From: Terriglobia bacterium
Lineage (GTDB): Bacteria > Acidobacteriota > Terriglobia > UBA7540
Direction of reading: 5' to 3'
DNA: 41,353 nucleotides
Assembly: GCA_030040995.1 (NCBI GenBank)
Contig: JASHOS010000180.1
Span: 1-41,353, forward strand
Program-made: the position numbers and the translations under genes
The notes under the pieces: generated by a model
The model's input: the letters and a program-made list of their open reading frames with translations, nothing else
Databases searched by the model: none
Told to the model about the DNA's origin: nothing
In this document: piece by piece, positions 17,323 to 26,043 of the stretch
How the letters are laid out: every line of letters begins with the position of its first letter
Position numbering within the stretch: position 1 is the stretch's first letter

Positions 17323-18279
17323 ATGAGGCGTCGAGATCAAGACCGACTGCAGGATTCGAAAGTGAGCGGTACCACCCACAGTTCGGCTTCGGGTGACCGG
17401 AGAGCGCTTCTTCCGTGGATTCAGGGCAGTTTGCCCACCCTTAGGAAAGCGCAGCGCCGCATCGCAGAAGAAGTAATCAGGGATCCGGAGGAGTTCATTT
17501 CGCAGCCGATTGCGGAGTTGGCAAAACGGTGTGGAGTCAGTGCGGGATCAGTCGTCGTCTTCTGCAAAAACTTTGACTTGAAAGGTCTTCCGGCCTTGAA
17601 AGTGGCGCTGGCGCGTGAGCTTTCCGAGGCCCTATTCACGTCACGCGACAGCTTGGAAACAACGCCTCGCTTTCAAAGGGTATTCGATGAGCAAGTTAGA
17701 GCTTTGCAAGAAACCGTTCGGCTAAATTCACAGGAAACCTTGAAGGCTGCTGCCATGGCGATTGGTAGGGCACATCGCATTGTTCTGTTTTCCATAGGGC
17801 TGTCTTACCCTATCGCCTACTCGATCTACGCCAAAATGCGTTTCATTGGCCTGCCGGCGATGATCGAGTATGACTCTCATCTGCAGTTAGCGGCAGCGTC
17901 CGAAATGCGGCGCGGCGAAGTGGGAATTGGAGTCTCTCTCGCAGGCAATACACGCGAAACGGTGGAGTCCCTGAGGCTGGCGAAGAGCCGCGGAGCTCGG
18001 ACGATATGCATTACCAATTCAATCGATTCGCTCGTCGCGCAAGCTGCAGATATAAGGCTCTACGCCGCCCCTAGCGAAGTAAAGTACTTTCAAGCCCCGC
18101 TCGCTTCACGGGTCACTCAAATGGCTCTTGCCGACGCTCTCCTGGACGAACTCAGTAGGGATGCCCGACGGCGAGCACTTTCTCACCTGAGACGTGCCGG
18201 CGAACATCTGCTTCAGCGGCGTTTGGATGATTCTAGACACCGCCCGCATTCATCTATTCGGCCTCCTTCGAAGAGCTGA
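17323..18279 (+). CDS. RpiR-family transcriptional regulator (HTH plus SIS domain)
   Basis: RpiR regulators bind a phosphorylated sugar through the SIS domain and switch sugar-catabolic operons. The protein (318 aa from ATG 17323) has an N-terminal helical HTH_6 domain: LPTLRKAQRRIAEEVIRDP, then IAELAKRCGVS at about residues 63-73 and the recognition helix to about 88. The SIS domain spans about 140-270, with IVLFSIGLSYPIAY, the VGIGVSLAGNTRETVESL phosphosugar-binding loop and ARTICITNS. The frame is open further upstream, but that part overlaps the gene remnant and lacks family similarity, so the 17323 ATG is chosen. A GTG at 17362 is also possible. It lies directly upstream of the isomerase-aldolase-kinase run and is its likely regulator. 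Confidence 0.9.
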   Translation: MRRRDQDRLQDSKVSGTTHSSASGDRRALLPWIQGSLPTLRKAQRRIAEEVIRDPEEFISQPIAELAKRCGVSAGSVVVFCKNFDLKGLPALKVALARELSEALFTSRDSLETTPRFQRVFDEQVRALQETVRLNSQETLKAAAMAIGRAHRIVLFSIGLSYPIAYSIYAKMRFIGLPAMIEYDSHLQLAAASEMRRGEVGIGVSLAGNTRETVESLRLAKSRGARTICITNSIDSLVAQAADIRLYAAPSEVKYFQAPLASRVTQMALADALLDELSRDARRRALSHLRRAGEHLLQRRLDDSRHRPHSSIRPPSKS

Positions 18280-18428
18280 GCGTTCCATCGGAACGTAGCG
18301 GTGATCTTGCACGTGCCTGCTCTGAGAAACGTCTACTGCGCTCGGCGATTGAGGCAGGATAACGCCCCAATTGTTGGTCTTGCTTGTTCGGTATCTATTG
18401 AATCAACTTTATGCTTTTATTCTCTATA

Positions 18429-18477
18429 ATGAATTAAGTTCATTTTTCTTGACAGCCCCAAGCCAGTGTGTTAAAAC
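18429..18477 (+). promoter_or_regulatory. Operator-like palindrome and promoter of the mannoside/sugar operon
   Basis: ATGAATTAAGTTCAT (18429-18443) has perfect ATGAA/TTCAT arms around TTAAG. Six bases later comes TTGACA (18449-18454), 17 bases, and TAAAAC (18472-18477). A protein bound at the palindrome would sit just upstream of the -35. A TATAAT at 18425-18430 overlaps the palindrome and could be a second start. RpiR-type binding here is inference. Confidence 0.5.
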
Positions 18478-18655
18478 CCCAGTTCAGCGCCTTCTTAAGA
18501 TGTCGGCTTTTCTCCTTCCAGAAAGAGAACGGGCGCTGTCGCTGCAAATGTTGCCCGTCTGGACGGCGGCCACTAGGGTATGGTCGCCCTGCCACGCGTC
18601 ATCGTTCGGAGCGACACGGCAATCCGCTTCTCAGCAAGAACGCGGCGGAGGCTAA

Positions 18656-19564
18656 ATGGCTTTGGTTTCGATGAAGGCGTTGCTGGTAGCGGCGCAAGAA
18701 GCGAGTTACGCTCTCTGTTACTGCGAAGCTTGGAACTTGGAGTCTTTCGAGGCTGTGCTTGACGCGGCCGAGGAGGTGGAATCGCCGGTGATTGCAGGTT
18801 TTAATGGGGGTTTTCTTATCCACCCTGAGCGGTCAAAGCAAGAAAATCTGGCGTGCTATGCAGGGATGGGTGCAGCGCTGCAGGATTCACCGGCATCTGC
18901 GGCATTTCTCCTCAACGAAACTGACGACTTCGCCCAAATCACACGCGCCATAGATCTCGGTTTTAATGCGGTCATGGTCGATAACGATCATCTGCCATCG
19001 AACGATTATAAGCCACTCGTGAAGAAGGTAACTCAGCTCGCTCACCGGGCGGGAGTAGCGGTCGAGGCGGCGGTTGGGCGTCTTCCCGACGGGTCTGGCG
19101 GTGTCCAGGCCGAGACCACAGACCCGATTGTGGCCCGGGACTTTGTTGAAGAAACACGGATTGACGCGCTGGGAGTTGCCGTCGGTAATATCCATATTCT
19201 TACTCGTGGCGAGGCCGAGCTTGACCTCGAAAGGCTCGCAAGGATCAGTGAACTTGTTCCGGTTCCGTTGGTGCTGCATGGTGGAACCAGCATTCCGTTG
19301 GAACATGTCCAAAGCTATATCCGCTGTGGCGTGGCGAAGATTAACTTCGGTACAGTGCTCAAGCAGGCGTACCTGGACGCAATCAGGAATAAGTTGACCG
19401 GATATGCGGAGCCAATGAATCCCCACCCGTTCCTTGGAGTGGGCGGGCCAGACGACGTGCTCGTGGCAGGACGAAATGCCGTGAAGCAGAAGGTGAAAGA
19501 GCTATTAACGCAGTGTGGCTCGGCCGGCAAAGCACGCGAGATCGGGAGGAACGCTGATGATTAG
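18656..19564 (+). CDS. Class II fructose/tagatose-bisphosphate aldolase-like protein with altered active site
   Basis: The 302-residue chain follows class II ketose-bisphosphate aldolases throughout (MKALLVAAQEASYA, then AIDLGFNAVMVDNDHLP, VEAAVGRLPDG, PLVLHGGTSIP). Two zinc-ligand histidines are kept, His180 and His208. Several catalytic positions are changed. The LDHG motif, with the catalytic Asp and a zinc His, reads LNET (Asn87, Glu88). VEAELG reads VEAAVG (136-141). The phosphate-binding INIDTD reads INFGTV (229-234). It therefore probably does not act as an ordinary fructose-1,6-bisphosphate aldolase. It may cleave another ketose phosphate or do another reaction on one. The start at 18656 follows GCGGAGG. 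It is first in the operon and overlaps the isomerase gene by eight bases. Confidence 0.85.
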   Translation: MALVSMKALLVAAQEASYALCYCEAWNLESFEAVLDAAEEVESPVIAGFNGGFLIHPERSKQENLACYAGMGAALQDSPASAAFLLNETDDFAQITRAIDLGFNAVMVDNDHLPSNDYKPLVKKVTQLAHRAGVAVEAAVGRLPDGSGGVQAETTDPIVARDFVEETRIDALGVAVGNIHILTRGEAELDLERLARISELVPVPLVLHGGTSIPLEHVQSYIRCGVAKINFGTVLKQAYLDAIRNKLTGYAEPMNPHPFLGVGGPDDVLVAGRNAVKQKVKELLTQCGSAGKAREIGRNADD

Positions 19565-20105
19565 CCAAAAAGAGTACGAGTCTGCTGTAGAGCGAGCAAC
19601 GCAAATGTTAAAGCGCTGTGGAATGGCGATCACGCCTGCCGAGCGCGAAAGGTTCGAAGTCGCAGATTTCGGTTTGGGAGAGCTGGAGAAGACAGGCCTG
19701 CAAGTGCTTACCTATGTCAACACTGACCGAGTTTGCGCGAAGGAAATCGTGATGTTTCCGCGCCAGACTTGTCCGGAGCACTGGCACCCCACTGTAGGGC
19801 GGAGGCTTGGAAAAGAGGAAACATTCCGTTGCCGCTGGGGGACCGTGTACCTCCGTGTTCCAGGGGAGCCCGCGACGCATCCATGGTGCACGCCTCCTGC
19901 GGGATCGGAGGCTTACTACAAAGCGACCCACGAAGTGGTCCTCAGGCCAGGAGATCAGTACACAATGAATCCTGACACGCCGCACTGGTTCCAAGCTGGA
20001 CCAGAAGGCGCTATTGTCTCAGAGTTCTCAACCCGCAGCACCGACGACGAGGACCGGTTTACGGATCCTCGCATTAAGCGGGCGCCCGAAATCGAAAGTG
20101 AGTAA
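19557..20105 (+). CDS. D-lyxose ketol-isomerase family cupin
   Basis: The enzyme (182 aa) belongs to the cupin-fold D-lyxose isomerases, which convert D-lyxose to D-xylulose and often D-mannose to D-fructose. The metal site is visible: His75 and His77 (PEHWHP), Glu88 (GKEETFR) and His143 (TPHWF). The spacings of 13 and 68 residues match the His-His-Glu-His set of the E. coli O157 enzyme. The C-terminal VSEFSTRSTDDEDRFTDP block is also characteristic. The ATG at 19557 overlaps the aldolase-like gene and has GGGAGGA upstream. Since an exported mannosidase gene follows two bases later, mannose is a reasonable substrate, but lyxose or another aldose is possible. Confidence 0.9.
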   Translation: MISQKEYESAVERATQMLKRCGMAITPAERERFEVADFGLGELEKTGLQVLTYVNTDRVCAKEIVMFPRQTCPEHWHPTVGRRLGKEETFRCRWGTVYLRVPGEPATHPWCTPPAGSEAYYKATHEVVLRPGDQYTMNPDTPHWFQAGPEGAIVSEFSTRSTDDEDRFTDPRIKRAPEIESE

Positions 20106-20107
20106 AA

Positions 20108-22828
20108 ATGCGCCGGTTCCTTTCTTTTCTTTCCTTCGTCCTGATTTCGGCTAGCATTCTCCGTGCGGCGCTGCCATTGGGCACATCGCGCCGAGGAACT
20201 AGTGTGCTGGCGGCCGCAGACACTCCACAAGTCCAACCTGGCGCATCCAAACCGACGCTCTGGATTATTCCTCATACGCATTGGGAAGGCGCTGTTTTCA
20301 AAACGCGAGAAGAGTATTTGGAGATCGGCCTGCCTCACATTCTCCAGGCCTTGCATCTACTGCAAAAATACCCTGACTACCGGTTTGTGCTTGACCAGGT
20401 GGCATATGTGAGGCCGTTCCTCGAGCGCTATCCGGAAGCTGCTCCGCAATTTCGGAAGTTCGTGAAGGAAGGCAGGTTGGAACTGGTTGGTGGAAACGAC
20501 GTCATGCTCGACGTGAACATCCCAAGCGGCGAGTCCTGGATTCGCCAGGTCCTATACGGTAAAGGGTATTACAGACGCGAACTGGGCGATGACATCACAG
20601 TAGGCTGGGCTCTCGATACTTTTGGCCACCATGCTCAAATGCCGCAGCTCCTGAAACTGGCAGGGTACAAATCATACTGGTTCCAGCGCGGTGTACCGGG
20701 CAACAAGACACCTTCCGAGTTTCTCTGGCAGGGGATCGACGGCAGCAGGATTCCAGCGTTCTGGCTCCCCCTCGGCTATGGTCTCTTTTATCCGTCGCCT
20801 GCTAATCCGATTGAATTCAGCCAATATGTGCAGGGCATCTGGCAGGCTCTCGGACATTACTCCCACTGGCCGAACCGGGTTGCCCTGGCAGGAGCCGACG
20901 TAATCAACCCGGAAGCAATTCTTCCGGTAATGGTCACGAAATTCAACAGTACCGGCGACCAACCTTTCACGATTCGTTTTGGCGTGCCCAGTGACTATGA
21001 GTCGATTGTGGCCAGGCGCCCCAGCGAACCCGTGATCTCCGGTGAACTGAATCCCGTATTCCAAGGGACCTATAGCAGCCGGATTGAACTCAAGCAGCGC
21101 TTAAGAGACTTGGAACGAATCCTGACTACGGCCGAAAAACTTAGTGCTTTAGATTCGTGGCTCGGAATCCGAGTGCCACATGAAAACCTGACTCGTGCCT
21201 GGGAGCCTGTGCTTTTCAACGAAGCCCACGACCTGATCTCGGGTGACATGGTGGACAAGGTGTATGAGGATACGGTTCGCGGCGACCAGTTTTCCGAAGT
21301 CTTGGGCCAAGAGGCCGTTCAAGAGGATCTTCAAGCTCTGGCTTCCCACGTTGATACTCGCGTACAGGAGGGGCATGACGAGGGAATCCCAATCCTGGTC
21401 TTTAACAGCCTTGGCTGGTCACGCACGGACGTGGCGATGGCGAGGATCGGCTTCACCGAGCCTGATATCACGTCGATCAAGCTGCTGGACCCATCCGGAC
21501 AACGGATTCCGGTTCAGATGATCAGTCCGGAACGGTATGACGGGGGCGGTCTCGAAGATACCTTAATTGCTTTTGTCGCCCACGATGTCCCTGCCCTCGG
21601 TTATTCCGCCTACGAAGTGGTCCCGGAGAGACTCGAGCCAACCCAAGGCGAAACTGGCCCGGCAGGAGAGACCGTCTCCACGCCGGGTTCTGCCTCAACC
21701 GTTCACGAGGACGTCGGATCGATCGAGAACGAGTATTACCGGGCCAGTTTCAACCTCTGGACGGGTGCAATGACCAGCTTGTTGGTGAAACAGAGCTCCG
21801 GCATCTGGGAGGCTCTTGGCAGACCGAATGGTAATGTTGTCGCTGAAGAGCAGGATGGCGGCGACTTCTGGGAGCTGTACGGGACACTGAATGGCGGCCG
21901 TTTTACTGCCATGACACGGAAATCTGGCCTGCCCTTGCCGGATCGGTCGCACTTTAGCGATGAATGGGTTGGTGGAAGCGGAGCCACCACCGTAGGACCC
22001 GTCTTTTCCCAGTTTCAGATTTCTCATCCCTTCGGCTCGGGCACATTCGCGACGACCGTCCGCCTGTACCACGGTATTCAGCGTGTGGATATCCAGACCG
22101 AACTGGTCAATAACGACAAACTCGTTCGATACCGGGTGCTGTTTCCCACATCGATTGCAGACGGGTCCCGATACGACGAAATCCCGTTCGGCAGCATGAA
22201 GAGAGCGACAAACCAGGAGTTTCCTGCGCAGAACTGGATCGACTGGAGCAATGGCACCAGAGGAGTAGCCCTTCTGAACAGAGGCATTCCCGGGAACAAT
22301 GTTGCCCGCGGCACACTTCTCCTTTCTTTGATGCGATCTGCCATGATTTCCGCCTATCCGTTTGCAGGCGGCTATGAGCCGGGGGAATCCTCGGAACTAG
22401 GATTGGAATTGGGCGTGAGGCGAACTTTCAATTATGCACTGGTTCCGCACGCGGGTGATTGGAAGGCTGCTCGCATCTATCGCGCGGGGCTCGAGTTCAA
22501 CAACCCTCTAATCGCCCGTGTTGTGTCTCTTCATTCCGGCAGCCTGCCCCATCGCTGGGGTCTGCTGCAGGTCTCCCCAGCAAATGTCTTGATGAGCGCG
22601 TTCAAGCCAAGCCAAGGTGGGGCCGCGGTCATTCGAGTCTACGAGGCAAGCGGAAAAAGAACCGACGGGGCAAGTATCACACTGCCTCCAGGCACGACGA
22701 GCGTTGAAGAATGTAATCTGCTGGAAGATCCAGTGGGCCGAGTCATCTCCTCGCGTAAAGTATTGACCTTCGATCTGGCGCCATATCAAATCAAGACTTT
22801 TATCCTCAGGGGCGGTGCGTCTCGATGA
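20108..22828 (+). CDS. Exported GH38-like alpha-mannosidase
   Basis: The 906-residue protein has a signal peptide (residues about 1-20) and the order of GH38 enzymes: an N-terminal catalytic barrel (to about 330), a helical middle domain with RAWEPVLFNEAHDLISGD, and the C-terminal beta domains. The nucleophile candidate is Asp170 in WALDTFGHH. The metal-site motif reads HTHWE (56-60), where most GH38 enzymes have HxHxD, so Glu60 replaces a metal-binding Asp. The asparagine- and histidine-bearing LFNEAHD motif is retained. The fold and motifs support retaining alpha-mannosidase activity, but the substitution may mean a different substrate or metal geometry. It starts two bases after the isomerase gene and overlaps the next gene by four bases. 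Confidence 0.88.
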   Translation: MRRFLSFLSFVLISASILRAALPLGTSRRGTSVLAAADTPQVQPGASKPTLWIIPHTHWEGAVFKTREEYLEIGLPHILQALHLLQKYPDYRFVLDQVAYVRPFLERYPEAAPQFRKFVKEGRLELVGGNDVMLDVNIPSGESWIRQVLYGKGYYRRELGDDITVGWALDTFGHHAQMPQLLKLAGYKSYWFQRGVPGNKTPSEFLWQGIDGSRIPAFWLPLGYGLFYPSPANPIEFSQYVQGIWQALGHYSHWPNRVALAGADVINPEAILPVMVTKFNSTGDQPFTIRFGVPSDYESIVARRPSEPVISGELNPVFQGTYSSRIELKQRLRDLERILTTAEKLSALDSWLGIRVPHENLTRAWEPVLFNEAHDLISGDMVDKVYEDTVRGDQFSEVLGQEAVQEDLQALASHVDTRVQEGHDEGIPILVFNSLGWSRTDVAMARIGFTEPDITSIKLLDPSGQRIPVQMISPERYDGGGLEDTLIAFVAHDVPALGYSAYEVVPERLEPTQGETGPAGETVSTPGSASTVHEDVGSIENEYYRASFNLWTGAMTSLLVKQSSGIWEALGRPNGNVVAEEQDGGDFWELYGTLNGGRFTAMTRKSGLPLPDRSHFSDEWVGGSGATTVGPVFSQFQISHPFGSGTFATTVRLYHGIQRVDIQTELVNNDKLVRYRVLFPTSIADGSRYDEIPFGSMKRATNQEFPAQNWIDWSNGTRGVALLNRGIPGNNVARGTLLLSLMRSAMISAYPFAGGYEPGESSELGLELGVRRTFNYALVPHAGDWKAARIYRAGLEFNNPLIARVVSLHSGSLPHRWGLLQVSPANVLMSAFKPSQGGAAVIRVYEASGKRTDGASITLPPGTTSVEECNLLEDPVGRVISSRKVLTFDLAPYQIKTFILRGGASR

Positions 22829-23976
22829 ACCATCGCGTGATTATGCCGGATCTTGGGCAAACCGCGGCGGAGGGCAAGATCCTTCGATGGCTGAAGAAGC
22901 CGGGTGACCGGGTGTCCAAGGGAGAAGCTCTCTTCGAGGTTGAGACAGATAAGGTGACGATGGAAGTGGAATCTTACCAACGTGGTTATCTCCGGGCCCT
23001 TCTCGTAGAAGAGGGTCAGATGGCGAGCGCCATGTCACCTATCGCAATTCTTACGGACAGTCCAGAGGAGGTTTACGAAGGTTCCGACGTGCCCGGCGGC
23101 CATACGCCGCTACCTCAAAAATCCAACTCTGAAGCAGCTAATCTCGGCGGGTCAGGATCAGGAGCGTCCGTGCCTTCTGGGCTAGTACTTCAGAGTCGTC
23201 CCAGTGCAACCCCGGCCGCAAGGGCCCATGCTCGAGAGCTTGGCCTCCAGTTAGATCGCCTGGCTGGTACGGGGCCGGGAGGACTAGTAACGCGACGTGA
23301 TGTACAAGCAGCTTTGATCAAAGAGCAGAGTTCTAATGCCCTATCGCCTATGGCCGCGATGACGGCGAAAAGCGCGGCGGACATTCCTCACTTCTATCTA
23401 ACGGTCGATGTGAACGTCTCGGGCCTTCTTAATTGGCGCAGTCACTGGAATCACACACACCCTGATCTGCGCGCCTCGGTCAACGACATCTTCGTGCGGG
23501 CTGCAGCCCTGGCCCTCAAGGACGTTCCTCATCTGAATGTCCGATACAGCGAAGGCCAAGTGGAGCGCCAGACGAGATCAGACGTACTACTCGTGGTCGC
23601 CTCCGACACAGGTCTGACGCTTGTTCCCATTCGAGATCCGGCGGCATCGCCGTGGGAAATGTACTTGAAGGATATGCGAATCGTGTTGGAGGATGCGCGG
23701 CATAACCGCGTTAAGGCATCACTTGATGCTGCGCCGGCGCTTGGCGTCTCAAATTTGGGTATGTTTGGAGTGAAACAATTTACGGCAATTATCCCACCGG
23801 GATGCGGCGCCGTGCTGGCACTCGGCGCTATCAGAGAAGAATTGGCAGTTAAGGACAAGCAGATGAGATTCGAAGATATGTGCAGCTTAACTCTGGGCTC
23901 GGACCACAGGGTTATTGATGGTGTTACAGCAGCAAAGTTCCTACAAAGGATTCAAGCGCACCTGAACTCGTTATGA
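22825..23976 (+). CDS. Dihydrolipoamide acyltransferase (E2) of a 2-oxoacid dehydrogenase complex
   Basis: E2 carries acyl groups from E1 on a swinging lipoyl arm and passes them to CoA. The 383-residue protein has one lipoyl domain with the lipoylated Lys43 in VETDKVTME, a linker, a peripheral subunit-binding domain (RPSATPAARAHARELGL to VTRRDVQAAL, about residues 131-170), and a catalytic domain ending with the active-site His361 and Asp365 in SDHRVIDG. A single lipoyl domain is usual for bacterial acetoin or branched-chain types. The ATG overlaps the stop of the mannosidase gene (ATGA) and the stop overlaps the E1-alpha start, so translation is coupled. No E3 gene is nearby, so E3 would be borrowed from elsewhere. 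Confidence 0.94.
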   Translation: MNHRVIMPDLGQTAAEGKILRWLKKPGDRVSKGEALFEVETDKVTMEVESYQRGYLRALLVEEGQMASAMSPIAILTDSPEEVYEGSDVPGGHTPLPQKSNSEAANLGGSGSGASVPSGLVLQSRPSATPAARAHARELGLQLDRLAGTGPGGLVTRRDVQAALIKEQSSNALSPMAAMTAKSAADIPHFYLTVDVNVSGLLNWRSHWNHTHPDLRASVNDIFVRAAALALKDVPHLNVRYSEGQVERQTRSDVLLVVASDTGLTLVPIRDPAASPWEMYLKDMRIVLEDARHNRVKASLDAAPALGVSNLGMFGVKQFTAIIPPGCGAVLALGAIREELAVKDKQMRFEDMCSLTLGSDHRVIDGVTAAKFLQRIQAHLNSL

Positions 23977-24962
23977 GCGAACCCCTGCCGGACAGTGAAG
24001 CTAAACTGACGACGCAGCAGAGAGTTGTCATGTACCGCCGGATGCTCCTCTGCCGCATGTTCGAGGAACGCGTCTATTACTTGTTCCTTGAGGGACGGCT
24101 TCCTGGAACAATCCATCAATCGCAAGGGCAAGAAGCAAGCGCTGTAGGCGTCTGCTCGGTTCTCCGATCCGGCGATATGATCACCAGCACTCATCGCCCG
24201 CACTCACACGCGATCGCGCGCGGCGTGCCGGTTACGAGCCTGATGGCGGAGCTGTTCGCAAAGGACACAGGTTGCTGCCGGGGAAAAGGAGGGTCGATGC
24301 ACGTCGGCGACCGGGATGCTGGCATGCTGCCCGCAATCGCCATCGTTGGGGGCGGAATTCCACTGGCCTCCGGCTATGCTCTGGCATTCAAATATTTGAA
24401 GCAACCAAACATCGTCGCCTGCTTTTTCGGTGAGGGAGCGACAAATATCGGCGCGTTCCATGAGGCCGTTAATATGGCAGCGATCTGGGACTTGCCGGTG
24501 GTGTTTGTTTGTGAGAACAACAAGTACGCGGCTTCCACTGCGGTTGAAAAGGTAATGAAGGTTAAGCACGTGAGCGAGCGGGCCCAGGCGTACGGCATTC
24601 CAGGCGAGACCGTGGACGGCAACGATGTTGAGATAACTTATTACGCGATGCAACGGGCGGCCGAGCGTGCACGAGCTGGCAAGGGCCCCACCCTGCTCGA
24701 GATCGAGACTTACCGCTTTGCAGGTCATTCCCGAAGTGATCCGGGCCACTACCGTGCTGCCGAAGAAGTCGCATCATGGAAAGAACGTGATCCCATCGCG
24801 CGCTATGAGAAGCAGCTCTCAACGGAAGCTCTCATCACTCCGGAGGACATGGCCGGGTTCAAAGCAGCGATAGATCGCGAATTGGAAGAGGCCATTCATC
24901 TGGCCGAGCGTGATCCGAGTCCAAAACCGGAGGATTGCCTTAGCGATGTCTTCGTCAGCTAG
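23973..24962 (+). CDS. 2-oxoacid dehydrogenase E1 component, alpha subunit
   Basis: The alpha subunit (329 aa) of a thiamine-diphosphate-dependent pyruvate/acetoin/2-oxoacid dehydrogenase. The ThDP-Mg motif runs from GEG (153-155, normally GDG) to ENN (181-183), with the FHEAVNMAAIWDLPVVFVCENN block recognisable in pieces. Other family marks are GQEASAVGVCSVL, THRPHSHAIARGV, GGSMHVGD and the phosphorylation-loop-like YRFAGHSRSDPG. The Asp-to-Glu change in GDG is conservative and seen in some relatives as far as I recall. The closest pattern is acetoin dehydrogenase (AcoA) or pyruvate dehydrogenase. The substrate is not fixed by sequence. It overlaps E2 upstream by four bases and E1-beta downstream. 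Confidence 0.92.
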   Translation: MSEPLPDSEAKLTTQQRVVMYRRMLLCRMFEERVYYLFLEGRLPGTIHQSQGQEASAVGVCSVLRSGDMITSTHRPHSHAIARGVPVTSLMAELFAKDTGCCRGKGGSMHVGDRDAGMLPAIAIVGGGIPLASGYALAFKYLKQPNIVACFFGEGATNIGAFHEAVNMAAIWDLPVVFVCENNKYAASTAVEKVMKVKHVSERAQAYGIPGETVDGNDVEITYYAMQRAAERARAGKGPTLLEIETYRFAGHSRSDPGHYRAAEEVASWKERDPIARYEKQLSTEALITPEDMAGFKAAIDRELEEAIHLAERDPSPKPEDCLSDVFVS

Positions 24963-26007
24963 CGTTATATCGAGTCGAGAGCTTCGGGGTCGCGAGATGA
25001 CCCTGGTTGAGGCATTACGCGAAGCCCTGCGCGAAGAAATGCGACGCGATGACCGGGTGATCCTTCTCGGCGAGGACATCGGCGTAGAAGGCGGGTTTGG
25101 GGGCGCCTTCACGGTGACCTTGGGACTATCGGAAGAATTCGGACACCACCGCGTAATTGACACGCCCATTTCTGAAGCTGCCATTGCCGGAGTTGCGGCC
25201 GGCGCTGCCATGGCCGGGTTGCGTCCCGTAGCAGACGTCCAGTACGGCGACTTCCTGTTTCTTGCGATGGACCAGCTAGCGAACAATGCCGCCAAGCTTC
25301 GGTACATGTCGGGCGGCAAGCTTGCCGTGCCGATGGTCCTACGCGCGCCGGTTGGTGCAACAACCCGCGGCTCTCAGCACGGCCAATCTTTAGAGGCCTT
25401 TTTCATGCATGTTCCGGGCCTGAAGGTGGCCTGCCCTTCGAATCCGTACGACGGCAAAGGACTATTGAAGAGCGCCATCCGAGACGACAATCCTGTTATT
25501 TTCTTCGAACACAAGCTCCTTTATGGCAGCAAGGGCGCCAGGAAGGAAAAAGCCGGCCTCCAGGTAGCAGGGATCGTGCCGGAAGAGGAATATTTGATAC
25601 CCTTCGGCGAGGCAAAAATCGTTCGCCCCGGACGCAATGTCACTATCGTGGCGAATCTCCTGATGGTTCACAGGTCGATGCAGGCCGCAGAGATCCTTGC
25701 GAGCCAAAGCATCGATGCTGAGGTCATTGATGTCCGCACGCTCGTCCCGTTTGACTGGCCCGCGGTGTTTGACTCGGTAAAGAAGACGGGACGGTTAATC
25801 ATCGTCGAGGAAGACAATCTTACGGGCGGCTGGGGCGCGGAGGTCGCTGCTCGGGTGGCTGACGATTGTATCGGCTATCTTGATGCCCCTATACGCCGCG
25901 TCGCAGCTCCCGACACGCCCCCGCCCTTTGCTCCGATCATGGAGCAATTCTATGTTCCGTCTGTCGAACGCATCGTGAGCACCGCCAAACAAGTGGTTGT
26001 GGTGTAG
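24946..26007 (+). CDS. 2-oxoacid dehydrogenase E1 component, beta subunit
   Basis: The beta subunit pairs with E1-alpha to form the ThDP-binding tetramer. Visible marks are MTLVEALREALREEM, VILLGEDIGVEGGFGG, TPISEAAIAGVAAGAAMAGLRPV over one segment, QLANNAAKLRYMSGG, and the C-terminal transketolase domain with VIDVRTLVPFDW and IIVEEDNLTGGWGAE. From ATG 24946 the protein has 353 residues. This start has GGAGG about eleven bases upstream and overlaps the E1-alpha gene by 17 bases. ATG 24997 would give the shorter N-terminus common in the family but has no ribosome site. Together with the two preceding genes it completes E1 and E2 of one complex. Confidence 0.92.
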   Translation: MSSSASVISSRELRGREMTLVEALREALREEMRRDDRVILLGEDIGVEGGFGGAFTVTLGLSEEFGHHRVIDTPISEAAIAGVAAGAAMAGLRPVADVQYGDFLFLAMDQLANNAAKLRYMSGGKLAVPMVLRAPVGATTRGSQHGQSLEAFFMHVPGLKVACPSNPYDGKGLLKSAIRDDNPVIFFEHKLLYGSKGARKEKAGLQVAGIVPEEEYLIPFGEAKIVRPGRNVTIVANLLMVHRSMQAAEILASQSIDAEVIDVRTLVPFDWPAVFDSVKKTGRLIIVEEDNLTGGWGAEVAARVADDCIGYLDAPIRRVAAPDTPPPFAPIMEQFYVPSVERIVSTAKQVVVV

Positions 26008-26043
26008 CGGAGCGCCGGCTGCCCGAATTTCGACTCAGTCCCC

